This document shows, one piece after another, positions 33,172-41,720 of a DNA stretch of 64,000 nucleotides (position 1 is the first letter of the stretch; every line of letters begins with the position of its first letter). Origin of the DNA: Amycolatopsis coloradensis (GTDB lineage: Bacteria > Actinomycetota > Actinomycetes > Mycobacteriales > Pseudonocardiaceae); assembly GCF_001953865.1 (NCBI RefSeq), contig NZ_MQUQ01000002.1, forward strand, positions 238,047-302,046, written 5' to 3'. The notes beneath the pieces are model-generated. The model saw only the letters and a list, made by a program, of their open reading frames with translations. It did not search any database and had not been told where the DNA came from. A program made the translations under genes and the position numbers.

Positions 33172-34468
33172 TGGCAGTCTCCGTCCATTCTGGACCGTCG
33201 GGGAAGGTGAACCGGCGCAGCGTCGCGTCGTGCATCCGCGCGGAGAAGCCCGGCGAGGACGGCGCGAGGTAGCGACCACCGGCCACGACGGCCGGATCGG
33301 TGAAGTGCTCGTGGAGGCCCTCGACCCATTCGATGGACCGGTCGGCGTCGGAACCGGACACCGCCACGAAGTCGAACATCGACAGGTGCCGCACGAGTTC
33401 GCACAGCCCGACCCCGCCGGCGTGCGGGCACACCGGGACGTCGAACTTGGCCGCCAGCAACAGGATCGCCAGGTTCTCGTTGAACCCGCCGACCCTGGCG
33501 GCGTCCAGTTGCAGCACCGAGATCGCGCCGGCCTGGAGCAGTTGCTTGAACATCACGCGGTTCTGGACGTGCTCGCCGGTGGCCACCCGGATCGGGGCGA
33601 GCGCCTTGGCGATCGCGGCGTGCCCGAGCACGTCGTCCGGCGAAGTGGGCTCCTCGATCCAGTACGGGTCGTACGGCGCCAGCTCGGTCATCCAGGTGAT
33701 CGCGGCCGAGACGTCCCAGCGCTGGTTCGCGTCCACGGCGACATGGATGGCCGCGCCGACGGTCTCGCGGGCGAGCTTCATCCGGCGGACGTCGTCCTCG
33801 AGGTTGCCGCCGACCTTCAGCTTGATCATCTCGAAGCCGTCCGCGACCGCCTGTTCGGCGAGCCGGACGAGTTTCGCGTCCGAGTAACCGAGCCAACCGG
33901 GAGACGTGCTGTACGCGCGGTATCCGTCGCGTTCGATCCGGGCGATCCGCTCGGCGCGGCCGGGCTCGGCGGCGCGAAGGATGTCGAGCGCTTCCTGTTC
34001 GGTCAGCGCGTCGGAGAGATAGCGGAAGTCGACGAGCGACACCAGGTCCTCAGGCGACATCTCGGCGGCGAAACGCCAGACCGGCAGCCCGGCGATGCGC
34101 GCGGCGAGATCCCAGGCGGCGTTGACCACCGCGCCGATCGCCATGTGCGCGACACCCTTTTCCGGGCCGAGCCAGCGCAGTTGCGAGTCGCCGACCAGCG
34201 CCCTGGACAGGTCGCCGAGCGCGGCCGCCCCGGTGGGGACGTCCCGGCCGACGACATGCGTTTCGAGCGCGCGGATGGCGGCGGCCTGGACGTCGTTGCC
34301 GCGGCCGATGGTGAAGGCGAGCCCGTAGCCGTCCGGGCCGCCGTCGGTGTGCAGCACGACGTACGCGGCCGAGTAGTCCGGGTCCGGGTTCATGGCGTCC
34401 GAACCGTCCAGCTCCCGCGAGGTGGGGAAGCGGACGTCGAGCACGTCCATGCCCACGATCTTCGCCAT
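33164..34468 (-). CDS. L-fuconate dehydratase (enolase superfamily)
   Basis: A 434-residue mandelate-racemase-group enolase superfamily member. Active-site features in order are KLKVGGN (Lys), VDANQRW (Asp), [10 protein letters not shown] (Glu), [10 protein letters not shown] (Glu) and [11 protein letters not shown] (His). The N-terminal [13 protein letters not shown] segment is characteristic of L-fuconate dehydratases. It makes 2-keto-3-deoxy-L-fuconate. ATG 34468 overlaps the FAH stop as TGATG. This is the most specific enzyme in the locus and anchors the L-fucose assignment. Confidence 0.9.
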   Translation of the reverse strand: MAKIVGMDVLDVRFPTSRELDGSDAMNPDPDYSAAYVVLHTDGGPDGYGLAFTIGRGNDVQAAAIRALETHVVGRDVPTGAAALGDLSRALVGDSQLRWLGPEKGVAHMAIGAVVNAAWDLAARIAGLPVWRFAAEMSPEDLVSLVDFRYLSDALTEQEALDILRAAEPGRAERIARIERDGYRAYSTSPGWLGYSDAKLVRLAEQAVADGFEMIKLKVGGNLEDDVRRMKLARETVGAAIHVAVDANQRWDVSAAITWMTELAPYDPYWIEEPTSPDDVLGHAAIAKALAPIRVATGEHVQNRVMFKQLLQAGAISVLQLDAARVGGFNENLAILLLAAKFDVPVCPHAGGVGLCELVRHLSMFDFVAVSGSDADRSIEWVEGLHEHFTDPAVVAGGRYLAPSSPGFSARMHDATLRRFTFPDGPEWTETASE

Positions 34469-35328
34469 CACGCCTGCCTGACGGTCTGGCGCTGGCGGCC
34501 GAGGCCGTCGATCTCGAGCTCGATGACGTCACCTTCCCGCAGGTACGGCTTGGGATCGGGCTGACCGAGCGCGACGCCCTGCGGGGTTCCGGTGTTGATG
34601 AGGTCACCCGGACGCAGCACCATGAACTGGCTCAGATAATGCACGATCTCGGCGACCGTGAAAATCATGTCCTTGGTGGAGGAGTCCTGTTTCTTCTCGC
34701 CGTTGACCCACAGTCGCAGGCCGAGGTCCTGCGGGTCGGGCACCTCGTCGGCGGTGACCAGCCACGGGCCGAGCGGGTTGAAGTTCTCGCACGACTTGCC
34801 CTTGTCCCACTGGCCGCCGCGTTCGAGCTGGAACTCGCGTTCGGATACGTCATTCGAAACGGTGTACCCGGCGACGTACTCGAGGGCTTCTTCGACGCTG
34901 TCGAGATAGCGAGCGGTCTTGCCGATGACGACGCCGAGCTCGACCTCCCAGTCGGTCTTCGTCGAGTTCCGCGGCACGAGCACGTCGTCCTCCGGGCCGA
35001 CGACGACGTCGGAGGCCTTCATGAAGACGACCGGCTCGGCCGGGACGGCGGCGCCGGACTCCTCGGCGTGCCGCCGGTAGTTGAGGCCGATGCAAACGAC
35101 CTTGCCCGGCCGGGCGATCGGCGCGCCGACCCTGGCCCCCGCGGCTTCGGCACCGGCTTCGGGCAGCTCACCGGCGGCCAGCGCGGCCGCGACCCTGGCG
35201 ACGCCGTCGCTCGCGAAGAAGCTGCCATCGATGTCGGCGGTCAGCCCCGCGAGGTCGCGCACCGTGCCATCTCCGGCACGCACGAACGGACGCTCACTTC
35301 CCGGCTCCCCGAGACGCACCAGTTGCAC
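34468..35328 (-). CDS. FAH family hydrolase (probable 2,4-diketo-3-deoxy-L-fuconate hydrolase)
   Basis: A fumarylacetoacetate-hydrolase-fold protein of 286 residues. The N-terminal half leads to [18 protein letters not shown]. The metal-site glutamates lie in [12 protein letters not shown], a conserved Asp is in [14 protein letters not shown], and [17 protein letters not shown] is near the end. In the L-fucose pathway it splits the diketo acid to pyruvate and lactate. GTG 35328 with AAGGGA upstream is the start and the first gene of the operon. The long open frame upstream to 37062 is antisense shadow. Confidence 0.87.
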   Translation of the reverse strand: MQLVRLGEPGSERPFVRAGDGTVRDLAGLTADIDGSFFASDGVARVAAALAAGELPEAGAEAAGARVGAPIARPGKVVCIGLNYRRHAEESGAAVPAEPVVFMKASDVVVGPEDDVLVPRNSTKTDWEVELGVVIGKTARYLDSVEEALEYVAGYTVSNDVSEREFQLERGGQWDKGKSCENFNPLGPWLVTADEVPDPQDLGLRLWVNGEKKQDSSTKDMIFTVAEIVHYLSQFMVLRPGDLINTGTPQGVALGQPDPKPYLREGDVIELEIDGLGRQRQTVRQA

Positions 35329-35366
35329 GGATTTTCCCTTCCAACCAAACCATCGGCAACGAACAG

Positions 35367-35377
35367 ACATCCGATGT
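35367..35377. promoter_or_regulatory. Candidate GntR operator upstream of the FAH-led operon
   Basis: ACATCCGATGT is palindromic with ACAT/ATGT arms and differs from the 27975-27985 site at one position. On the minus strand it overlaps the end of a TATACA -10-like hexamer, so a bound repressor would block the promoter. Confidence 0.55.
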
Positions 35378-35538
35378 ATACCCGACGAGTTCCGCAAGAT
35401 CCAGGGGTGGTCTCGATCCGTCTGGAAAATTGATCGGATCAGTCGCCGAAAGTCGGCGTGCCCTACCTCACAGCGGGAATAGTTACCTACTCTAAGCAAG
35501 TTGTTCTCTGCGGAACCATCACTGGGGAGAGGAAGAGC

Positions 35539-36783
35539 ATGACCATCGCGCCCGAGCGAGTGGCTGAACCCGTCGCGCGCCCGATCACGACCGGACGCGC
35601 CCGGTTCGTCCTGATCCTCGGCGGCCTGTCCGCCTTCGGGCCCCTGTCCATCGACATGTACCTGCCCGCGCTGCCGCAGATGGCGGGGGAACTGCGCGCG
35701 GCGGACGCGACCGTCCAGCTCACGCTGAGCGCGTTCATCATCGGGCTCGCCATCGGCCAGCTCATCCTCGGCCCGCTGTCCGACGCGATCGGCCGCCGCA
35801 AACCGCTCGTGGCCGGACTCGCCCTGTACATGGTCGGCTCGATCCTGTGCGCCATCGCGCCGAGCGCCGAACTGCTCATCGCCGCCCGCGGCGTCCAGGC
35901 CTTCGGTGCCGCGGCGGGCATCGTGATCGCCAGGGCGACCGTGCGCGACCTCTATTCCGGCACCGCGATGACGAAGTTCTTCTCGCTGCTCATGCTGGTC
36001 AACGGGCTCGCCCCGATCCTGGCGCCGATCATCGGCGGCCAGATCCTGAACTGGACCTCGTGGCGCGGCGTGTTCGTCTGCCTGACCGTGTTCGGCGCGA
36101 TCCTGCTCGCCGTCGTCTTCTTCCTGCTGCCGGAACCGCTGCCCGAGGAACGCCGCACACCCGCGCGCTTCGGCTCGGTGATGCGGACCTACGCCGGTCT
36201 GTTCCGCGACCGCGGTTTCCTCGGCTACGCGCTGGCTTCCGGGTTCATGTTCGGCAGCCTGTTCGCCTACATCTCCGGATCGTCCTTCGCGCTCCAGGGT
36301 GTCTACGGGCTCAGCCCGCAGGAGTACAGCCTGGTGTTCGGGCTCAACGGCATCGGCATCGTGGCCGTCGGGCAGTTGAACGGGCGCATCGTCGGACGCT
36401 TCCCGGAGCGGACGCTGCTGACCGTCGGCCTGACCGTCGCGGCGGTCGCCGGATTCGGCGTGCTGGCCGCGGCGGTGCTGGACCTGGGTTTGATCGGACT
36501 GCTGATCCCGCTGTTCATCCTGGTGTCGAGCATCGGCATGGTCGCGCCGAACGCGAGTTCGCTGGCGCTGGCCGAGCAGGCCCGGTCGGCCGGTTCGGCG
36601 TCGGCGTTGCTGGGGGTGCTGCAGTTCGTCGTCGGCGGGCTGGCGACGCCGCTGGTCGGGCTGGGCGGCGCGGGGACCGCGGTGCCGATGGGGATCACCA
36701 TGGCGGCGTTCGGCGTACTCGCGCTGTTGGCCTTCGGGACCATGACGCGCCCTTCGCGGGCCTTGGTCGTTCCGGCGGCCTAA
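35539..36783 (+). CDS. Bcr/CflA-type MFS drug exporter
   Basis: A major facilitator exporter of 414 residues with 12 hydrophobic helices. The family's first-helix motif LSIDMYLPALPQMAGEL is near residue 38. The DHA1 motif A loop is GPLSDAIGRRKPLV, and IVIARATVRDLYSG follows in helix 4 to 5. It should export drugs or metabolites by proton antiport. ATG 35539 follows GGGAGAGGAAG. The 210-bp gap from the divergent FAH operon holds both promoters. Confidence 0.9.
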   Translation: MTIAPERVAEPVARPITTGRARFVLILGGLSAFGPLSIDMYLPALPQMAGELRAADATVQLTLSAFIIGLAIGQLILGPLSDAIGRRKPLVAGLALYMVGSILCAIAPSAELLIAARGVQAFGAAAGIVIARATVRDLYSGTAMTKFFSLLMLVNGLAPILAPIIGGQILNWTSWRGVFVCLTVFGAILLAVVFFLLPEPLPEERRTPARFGSVMRTYAGLFRDRGFLGYALASGFMFGSLFAYISGSSFALQGVYGLSPQEYSLVFGLNGIGIVAVGQLNGRIVGRFPERTLLTVGLTVAAVAGFGVLAAAVLDLGLIGLLIPLFILVSSIGMVAPNASSLALAEQARSAGSASALLGVLQFVVGGLATPLVGLGGAGTAVPMGITMAAFGVLALLAFGTMTRPSRALVVPAA

Positions 36784-36793
36784 GCCTCCCCAG

Positions 36794-36831
36794 GGCGCGA
36801 TGAAGGACGCTTTCATGGCAAATTTCGCGCC
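36794..36831. terminator. Hairpin at the end of the MFS gene
   Basis: GGCGCGA pairs with TCGCGCC and an inner TGAA pairs with TTCA. It lies between the convergent MFS gene and the reductase remnant and overlaps the end of the latter. It resembles, loosely, the ATGAAGG hairpins elsewhere in the window. Confidence 0.4.
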
Positions 36832-37243
36832 GTCACCGCTGCGTGGCCCTCGACGAGAGCCTTCAGCGCGTCCCCGTCGTCCCACTGGTTGACGTTCATC
36901 GCGGCGGTCACCTGCCCGTCCCGCATCCAGAACGCCGTGAAGTCCCGCGCCGCGAGGTCGCCCCGCACGACGAGTTCGTCGAAGAAATACGGGCTCTTGA
37001 GGTACGGCTCGTTCTCCTCCAGCAGGTTCCCCGCGACGTGCTCGCCTTGCCACTTCGCGCATCCCCAGTGCTCGACGCGGACGCGTTTTCCGTAGCGGGG
37101 ATGGAAATACGCGACCCGCGGCGTGGCGCCGACGGCCACCAGCACGACGTCCGCCGGAAGCTCGTCACCACTCTGGAGACGTACGCGGCGGCCGTCGCTC
37201 CGGCGAGACCGGCCCCGACGATGACGACCCTGGGTTCGGACAC
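36813..37243 (-). pseudogene. Gutted ferredoxin reductase-type flavoprotein
   Basis: The 5' end encodes SEPRVVIVGAGLAGATAA, a perfect FAD-binding opening, from GTG 37243. About 20 codons later the sense moves to another frame, which reads RRVRLQSGDELPADVVLVAVGATPR. That then jumps directly to AYFHPRYGKRVRVEHW, omitting the AAGDVA-type FAD motif that normally lies between. The C-terminal FNR-like domain then ends early. So at least two internal deletions and one frameshift have removed the NAD-binding region of a rhodocoxin/putidaredoxin-reductase-like gene. It cannot be functional. Confidence 0.8.
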
Positions 37244-37439
37244 GAAGACCTCCCAAGCAGGCTTCCCTCGGACGCTACTCCGGTCCACCCTCGTCCGGCC
37301 TGGCCAATTCAGCTGTCGATCACCCGGTGTTTCGATCACGGAGTGAAGGCTCGGTTAACCCATCAGTAGGAATATGGGGGCAACCCGCGTCACGGCCCCG
37401 AAACCGCCTCGTCCCAGCCATGGACGAGAAAGGGAGACC

Positions 37440-37673
37440 ATGGGATACGGGAGGATGAGGACGTTGGCACCGCGGGACGAATGGTCGGTCGGCTGCCGGG
37501 ATCTCGCGGGCAGGCGCAGTGACGTGACGGTGTTCGTGAGCAGCGACAAGATCGTGCTCGTGGCGCCGCCCGGCGAAGCCGCCGTACTCGGGCCGCTGGA
37601 CGTGGGGCGCCTGCGCGCCGCGCTCCGCGACGCCGTGGTCGCGGTGGCCGAGCATCCGGATCACAGTGAATGA
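37440..37673 (+). CDS. Small conserved-looking protein of unknown function
   Basis: A 77-residue protein with a compact beta-rich core (SDVTVFVSSDKIVLVAPPGE) and a short helix (DVGRLRAALRDAVVAVAEH). There is no cysteine-rich, membrane or signal feature. ATG 37440 is preceded by GAGAAAGGGAG. I do not recognise a named family. The start lies about 200 bp from the divergent reductase remnant, and no other gene fits that gap. Confidence 0.55.
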   Translation: MGYGRMRTLAPRDEWSVGCRDLAGRRSDVTVFVSSDKIVLVAPPGEAAVLGPLDVGRLRAALRDAVVAVAEHPDHSE

Positions 37674-37684
37674 CAACTACCGTT

Positions 37685-37700
37685 CCTACTTCTGAGTAGG
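37685..37700. promoter_or_regulatory. Palindromic operator before the acyl-CoA reductase
   Basis: CCTACTTCTGAGTAGG has 6-bp inverted arms. It sits 12 bp after the previous stop and 32 bp before the reductase start, overlapping the probable promoter. A TetR- or MarR-type repressor is plausible; none is adjacent. Confidence 0.5.
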
Positions 37701-37731
37701 TAGAGTCGGCCCCGTTCGGAAGGAGCCGGCC

Positions 37732-39714
37732 ATGACCACCTATTTCGTGACGGGCGCGACGGGTTTTCTGGGTAAACGCCTGGTTGCGCGCCTACTACGG
37801 CGACCTGAGACCGTAGCCGTCCATGTTCTCGTGAGGGAGACCTCACGCGGGAAGCTCCCGAGCCACGAGAAGCTCGTCCCCGTCACCGGCGATCTGACCG
37901 AACCCACGCTGGGCATCGACCCGGCCAAAGTGGGCTCACTCGACCACGTTGACCACGTCGTGCACCTCGGCGCGATCTACGACCTCACCGCGGACGAAGC
38001 GGCCAACCGCGCGGCCAACGTCGATGGCACCCGCAACGTCCTGGAGTTCGCCGCCGCCGCGAACGCCGGGCTCTTCCACCACGTCTCTTCGATCGCGGTC
38101 GCCGGGCAGTACGCCGGGCGCTTCACCGAGGCGGACTTCGACCTCGGCCAGAGCTTCGCGTCGCCGTATCACGCGACGAAGTTCGAGGCCGAGAAACTCG
38201 TGCGACGGCACGGGAAAACGCCGTTTCGCGTGTACCGGCCGTCCGCCGTGGCCGGCGATTCGCGTACCGGCGAGATGGACAAGATCGACGGCCCGTACTA
38301 CTTCCTCCCCGCGATCTCGCGGCTCGCCACACTGCCCCGCCGCCTTCCGCTGGCCGCCCCGGATCTCGGCGCCACGAACATCGTGCCGGTCGACTACGTC
38401 GTCGAAGCGCTCGAGCACCTCATGCACGTCGACGCGCCGAGCGGCAGCACGTACCACCTCGCGTCACCGCGGCCGCAACCACTGCACGAGGTCTACAACG
38501 CCTTCGCTCGGGCAGCGGGTGGGCCGAGGATCTCCGCCGTCCTTCCCGCACGTGCGTCCGGAGCGCTGAAGCGGGCCGGAACCCGCGTGGCGAGGTCCGC
38601 GGCGGCCGGATTCGACCGCGTCCCGGGCGGGCGTTCGGCCCGCGCCTCGGTACTGGCGGAACTCGGCATCCCGCTCGAAGTCCTGCCGCATTTGAGCATG
38701 GAGGTCGACTTCGACACGAGCGTGACCACCGCGGCACTCGACGGCAGCGGAATCACCTTGCCCCCGTTGAAGGAGTACGCCGGGCCGCTCTACCGGTACT
38801 GGCTCGCACACCTGGACCCCGATCGCGGACGCCGCCGCCGCGGGCCGGAACCGCTCGACGGCCGCAAGGTCCTGATCACCGGTGCCTCGTCGGGCATCGG
38901 GCGCGCGTCCGCGCTGGCCGTCGCCGCGAAGGGCGCCGAGGTGATCCTCGTGGCGAGGCGGGCCGATGAACTCGAAGAGGTCCGCGAACAGATCGTCGCG
39001 GCGGGCGGGAAGGCGTCCGCGTACCCGTGCGACCTCACCGACGGCGACGCGGTCGACGCTCTGGTCAAGGACGTGCTCGCCGCGCACGGCGCGGTCGACA
39101 TGCTGGTCAACAACGCGGGCCGCTCGATCCGGCGGTCGCTTTCGCTGTCCACCGAACGGTTCCACGACTTCGAGCGCACGATGGCGATCAACTACTTCGG
39201 CCCGGTACGGCTGACCCTCGGCCTGCTGCCGTCCATGACCGCGCGCGGATTCGGCCACGTCGTCAACGTGACCACCCAAGGACTGCAGACCGACACACCG
39301 CGGTTTTCCGCTTACCTGGCATCGAAGGCCGCGCTGGAGGAGTTCGGGCTGACCGCCGGACGGGAAACGCTTTCCGACGGCGTCACCTTCACCTCGGTCC
39401 GGATGCCACTGGTGCGCACCGACATGATCACGCCAACCGGGTCCTACCGCGGGATGCCGTCGAGTTCTCCCGAACGCGCCGCCGCGCTCGTGGTGAAGGC
39501 CTTGGAAAAACGGCCGGAGATCCTGAACCTGCCCGAAGGCACGGCCGCCGAGTTGGTGACGCTCGTCGCACCCAAGACGACGCGGTTCTTCGCACACCTC
39601 GTCTACCGCGCGATGCCAGAGTCCGCGCCGGAAACCCGTGGCCTGCCCCGGAAGGCCCCGCTCGCCTCGGTGGCGGGCGCGGTCACCAGGCTGGTCTGGC
39701 GCCGCCGTCCCTGA
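37732..39714 (+). CDS. Two-domain fatty acyl-CoA reductase (NAD-binding FAR + SDR)
   Basis: A 660-residue fusion like mycobacterial AcrA1 (Rv3391). The N-terminal extended-SDR reductase domain (about 1-360) has YFVTGATGFLGKRLVARLL, and its catalytic Tyr-Lys are in FASPYHATKFEAE. The second, classical SDR domain (about 375-620) has VLITGASSGIGRASALAV, NNAG in LVNNAGRSIRR, and YLASKAALEE. Where the catalytic Ser is expected the second domain has VVNVTTQG, so Thr may substitute. Together they can reduce long-chain acyl-CoA to aldehyde and alcohol for wax or lipid synthesis. It has its own operator. Confidence 0.87.
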   Translation: MTTYFVTGATGFLGKRLVARLLRRPETVAVHVLVRETSRGKLPSHEKLVPVTGDLTEPTLGIDPAKVGSLDHVDHVVHLGAIYDLTADEAANRAANVDGTRNVLEFAAAANAGLFHHVSSIAVAGQYAGRFTEADFDLGQSFASPYHATKFEAEKLVRRHGKTPFRVYRPSAVAGDSRTGEMDKIDGPYYFLPAISRLATLPRRLPLAAPDLGATNIVPVDYVVEALEHLMHVDAPSGSTYHLASPRPQPLHEVYNAFARAAGGPRISAVLPARASGALKRAGTRVARSAAAGFDRVPGGRSARASVLAELGIPLEVLPHLSMEVDFDTSVTTAALDGSGITLPPLKEYAGPLYRYWLAHLDPDRGRRRRGPEPLDGRKVLITGASSGIGRASALAVAAKGAEVILVARRADELEEVREQIVAAGGKASAYPCDLTDGDAVDALVKDVLAAHGAVDMLVNNAGRSIRRSLSLSTERFHDFERTMAINYFGPVRLTLGLLPSMTARGFGHVVNVTTQGLQTDTPRFSAYLASKAALEEFGLTAGRETLSDGVTFTSVRMPLVRTDMITPTGSYRGMPSSSPERAAALVVKALEKRPEILNLPEGTAAELVTLVAPKTTRFFAHLVYRAMPESAPETRGLPRKAPLASVAGAVTRLVWRRRP

Positions 39715-39828
39715 CGTCCTCGCCGCCGGGCTCGATCGGGCGACGCCACCGGCCGCTACCATCGGTTTCCGATACGCCGGGGGGTCGGCGGACTCGGGCC
39801 GAGGCAGGACGAGGAGGGAAGGGGCAGT

Positions 39829-41646
39829 GTGGACGTCGCCAGTCCCCCGCTGACGACCGGACCGGACGCCACCGGGATGTCAGCGGTACGTCCGTCCAGG
39901 ACGGTGCTGCGACTTTCCCTGCACGTGACCTGGGTCCTCGCGCTCGCCGTCGCCACCGAACTCCGGGTGGGGCGCTTCGGTTTCCACCCGTCGGACCAGG
40001 GTTTCATCCTCGCCCAGGCGTGGCGCGTGCTGCACGGCGAGGTCCCGCACTCCGGCATCATCTCCGCGCGGCCGCTGGGTTCGGCGTATCTGCACGTCGT
40101 CGACTTCGTCCTGCCAGGACCGCTGTTCTTCGTCTCCAGCGTGCTCAGCATGCTGGAGATCATCCTGGCGACCATCGCGTTCGCCGTACTGGTCACCCGT
40201 CGCCGCGTCCGCGACTGGGGGCCGGGGCTCACCGGGCTGACGGCGGCCGCGTCGCTGCTGAACCTCAACGGGTTCCCGCTGATGGCGTGGCACACCATCG
40301 ACGGGATCTTCCTGACCGCCTGCGGCGCTTGGGCGCTGGATTCCGGGCTGCGCCGCGAGCTGGCGTGGCCGCGGCGGCTCGGTCTCGTGCTGCTGGGCAC
40401 CGCGGTGTTCGTCAAGCAGAGTTTCGCGCCGGTGCCGGTGATCGCGTTGTGCTGGTTGCTGCTGCACCCGTCGCTGCGGGAAGGAGCGTTCCGCACCGGC
40501 CGCTGGTGGGCACGCCTGGCATGGGACCTGCTGGCACTGGGCGCCTTTCTGCTTTTCTACCTCGGAATCGTCACCCTCGACGGCGGGCTCGGCGCGATGG
40601 CCGAGCAGCTCACCGGCGGTCTCCCCGCGTACGGCGAACGACTTCTCGGGCTGTGGCTGGAAAATCCCGAAACCCTGTTGCGGCCACCAGTGCGGGGCTT
40701 GACCTTTTTCGCGATCGCGGGCGTGCTTCTGGCCCTGCTCGGGATCTTCCGCGACCGCGCCGGATTCGCCGGCGCGATCGCCGCGCGGCTGCTGGTGCTG
40801 GCCGGGGTGGCGGTGGTGGTCGGCACCGTCGTGGATGGACACTTCACCGGCGCGTCGCGCTGGGCGGACGTTCTGTGGTGGATCCTCGGTGTCGCGCTGC
40901 TGGTGAACTGGGTGGCGGCCCGGCGGTTCCCGCGAATGGGCGCGCTGGTCTTCGCGACCGGTTTCATGACCAGCCTGTCCTGGGGAAACGACACCCCGAC
41001 GCTGTTCACCGGAACGCTGGCGCTGACGGCGATCCTGCTGTTGTCGGACGCGCTGCCGCCGATGACCGAGCCGCCTCGCGCGGTCGCCATGGCCGGCGCC
41101 ACGGCGATGGGCCTGGTCGCGGTGCTGGCGTCGGGCTGGGCCGTGGTCGCGCATCACGACGAGGCCGCGTACCTCGACATGGCGCACGAGAAGCTGACCG
41201 GTGACCTGGGCGCGGTGACGCCGTCGATGCGCGGGATCCGGACGAACCCTGGCACCTTCACCTACATCTCCCAGATCCAGGACTGTGTCACGCGGTTCCC
41301 CGCGGGGCGGACCGCGGTCCTGCCCGACAACCCGTTCGCCTACCCCGCCTTCGGCCTGCGCAACCCGTTCCCGCTGGAATGGCCGCTGCCGCTGGAGATC
41401 GTCGCCGACGCACCCCAGCGGACGCTGTCGACCGCCGACGACCTCAACCGCGACGGCGACTACCTGGTGCTGTTCCAGACGGTGAGCATGGCGACCCTGA
41501 CCAAGGGCGGGCCCGTGCCGGCCGAGGTCGCGGGAAACGCGCCGATCTTCGACTACCTCGGGATGGAGAACGCGCTGCGGTCGCGGCTCACCGGGCAGAC
41601 CGTCACCTGCGGCAGCTTCATCGGGAAGTGGGCACCGCGCCCCTGA
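39829..41646 (+). CDS. Polytopic membrane protein, GT-C glycosyltransferase-like
   Basis: A membrane protein of 605 residues with roughly ten hydrophobic helices up to about residue 430, then a soluble C-terminal domain of about 170 residues with two cysteines (IQDCVTRF, TVTCGSF). The FHPSDQGFILAQAWRVLHGEVPH loop after the first helix holds acidic residues, as in GT-C mannosyl/arabinosyltransferases. No DxD-type signature is certain. GTG 39829 follows GAGGGAAGGGG. Likely envelope glycan or lipid glycosylation, but unproven. Confidence 0.65.
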   Translation: MDVASPPLTTGPDATGMSAVRPSRTVLRLSLHVTWVLALAVATELRVGRFGFHPSDQGFILAQAWRVLHGEVPHSGIISARPLGSAYLHVVDFVLPGPLFFVSSVLSMLEIILATIAFAVLVTRRRVRDWGPGLTGLTAAASLLNLNGFPLMAWHTIDGIFLTACGAWALDSGLRRELAWPRRLGLVLLGTAVFVKQSFAPVPVIALCWLLLHPSLREGAFRTGRWWARLAWDLLALGAFLLFYLGIVTLDGGLGAMAEQLTGGLPAYGERLLGLWLENPETLLRPPVRGLTFFAIAGVLLALLGIFRDRAGFAGAIAARLLVLAGVAVVVGTVVDGHFTGASRWADVLWWILGVALLVNWVAARRFPRMGALVFATGFMTSLSWGNDTPTLFTGTLALTAILLLSDALPPMTEPPRAVAMAGATAMGLVAVLASGWAVVAHHDEAAYLDMAHEKLTGDLGAVTPSMRGIRTNPGTFTYISQIQDCVTRFPAGRTAVLPDNPFAYPAFGLRNPFPLEWPLPLEIVADAPQRTLSTADDLNRDGDYLVLFQTVSMATLTKGGPVPAEVAGNAPIFDYLGMENALRSRLTGQTVTCGSFIGKWAPRP

Positions 41647-41650
41647 CCTC

Positions 41651-41717
41651 CCGCGTTTCGTCCTCTAGTTGCGGTAGTTGGGAGTGCGAACTACCGCAAC
41701 TAGAGGACGAAACGCGG
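41651..41717. repeat. Palindromic repeat, family B copy 2
   Basis: CCGCGTTTCGTCCTCTAG and its continuation to GTAGTT form a 29-bp arm with a perfect complement after a short GGGAGTGCG loop. Arms are nearly identical to 3901-3964 while the loop differs. It separates the convergent membrane protein and MocR genes and can terminate both. Confidence 0.9.
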
Positions 41718-41720
41718 AGA

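Noticed and set aside
35329..37062. Upstream extension of the FAH gene frame (to 864 codons)
   Set aside because: The extension runs antisense through the MFS exporter; homology and the ribosome site place the start at 35328.
39027..41204. A 725-codon plus-strand frame spanning two genes
   Set aside because: It overlaps the acyl-CoA reductase and the membrane protein in another frame, is arginine-rich, and has no recognisable motif.
37732..41646. A biosynthetic gene cluster for a natural product around the acyl-CoA reductase
   Set aside because: No PKS, NRPS, terpene or RiPP core gene is near; the neighbours are unrelated single genes.
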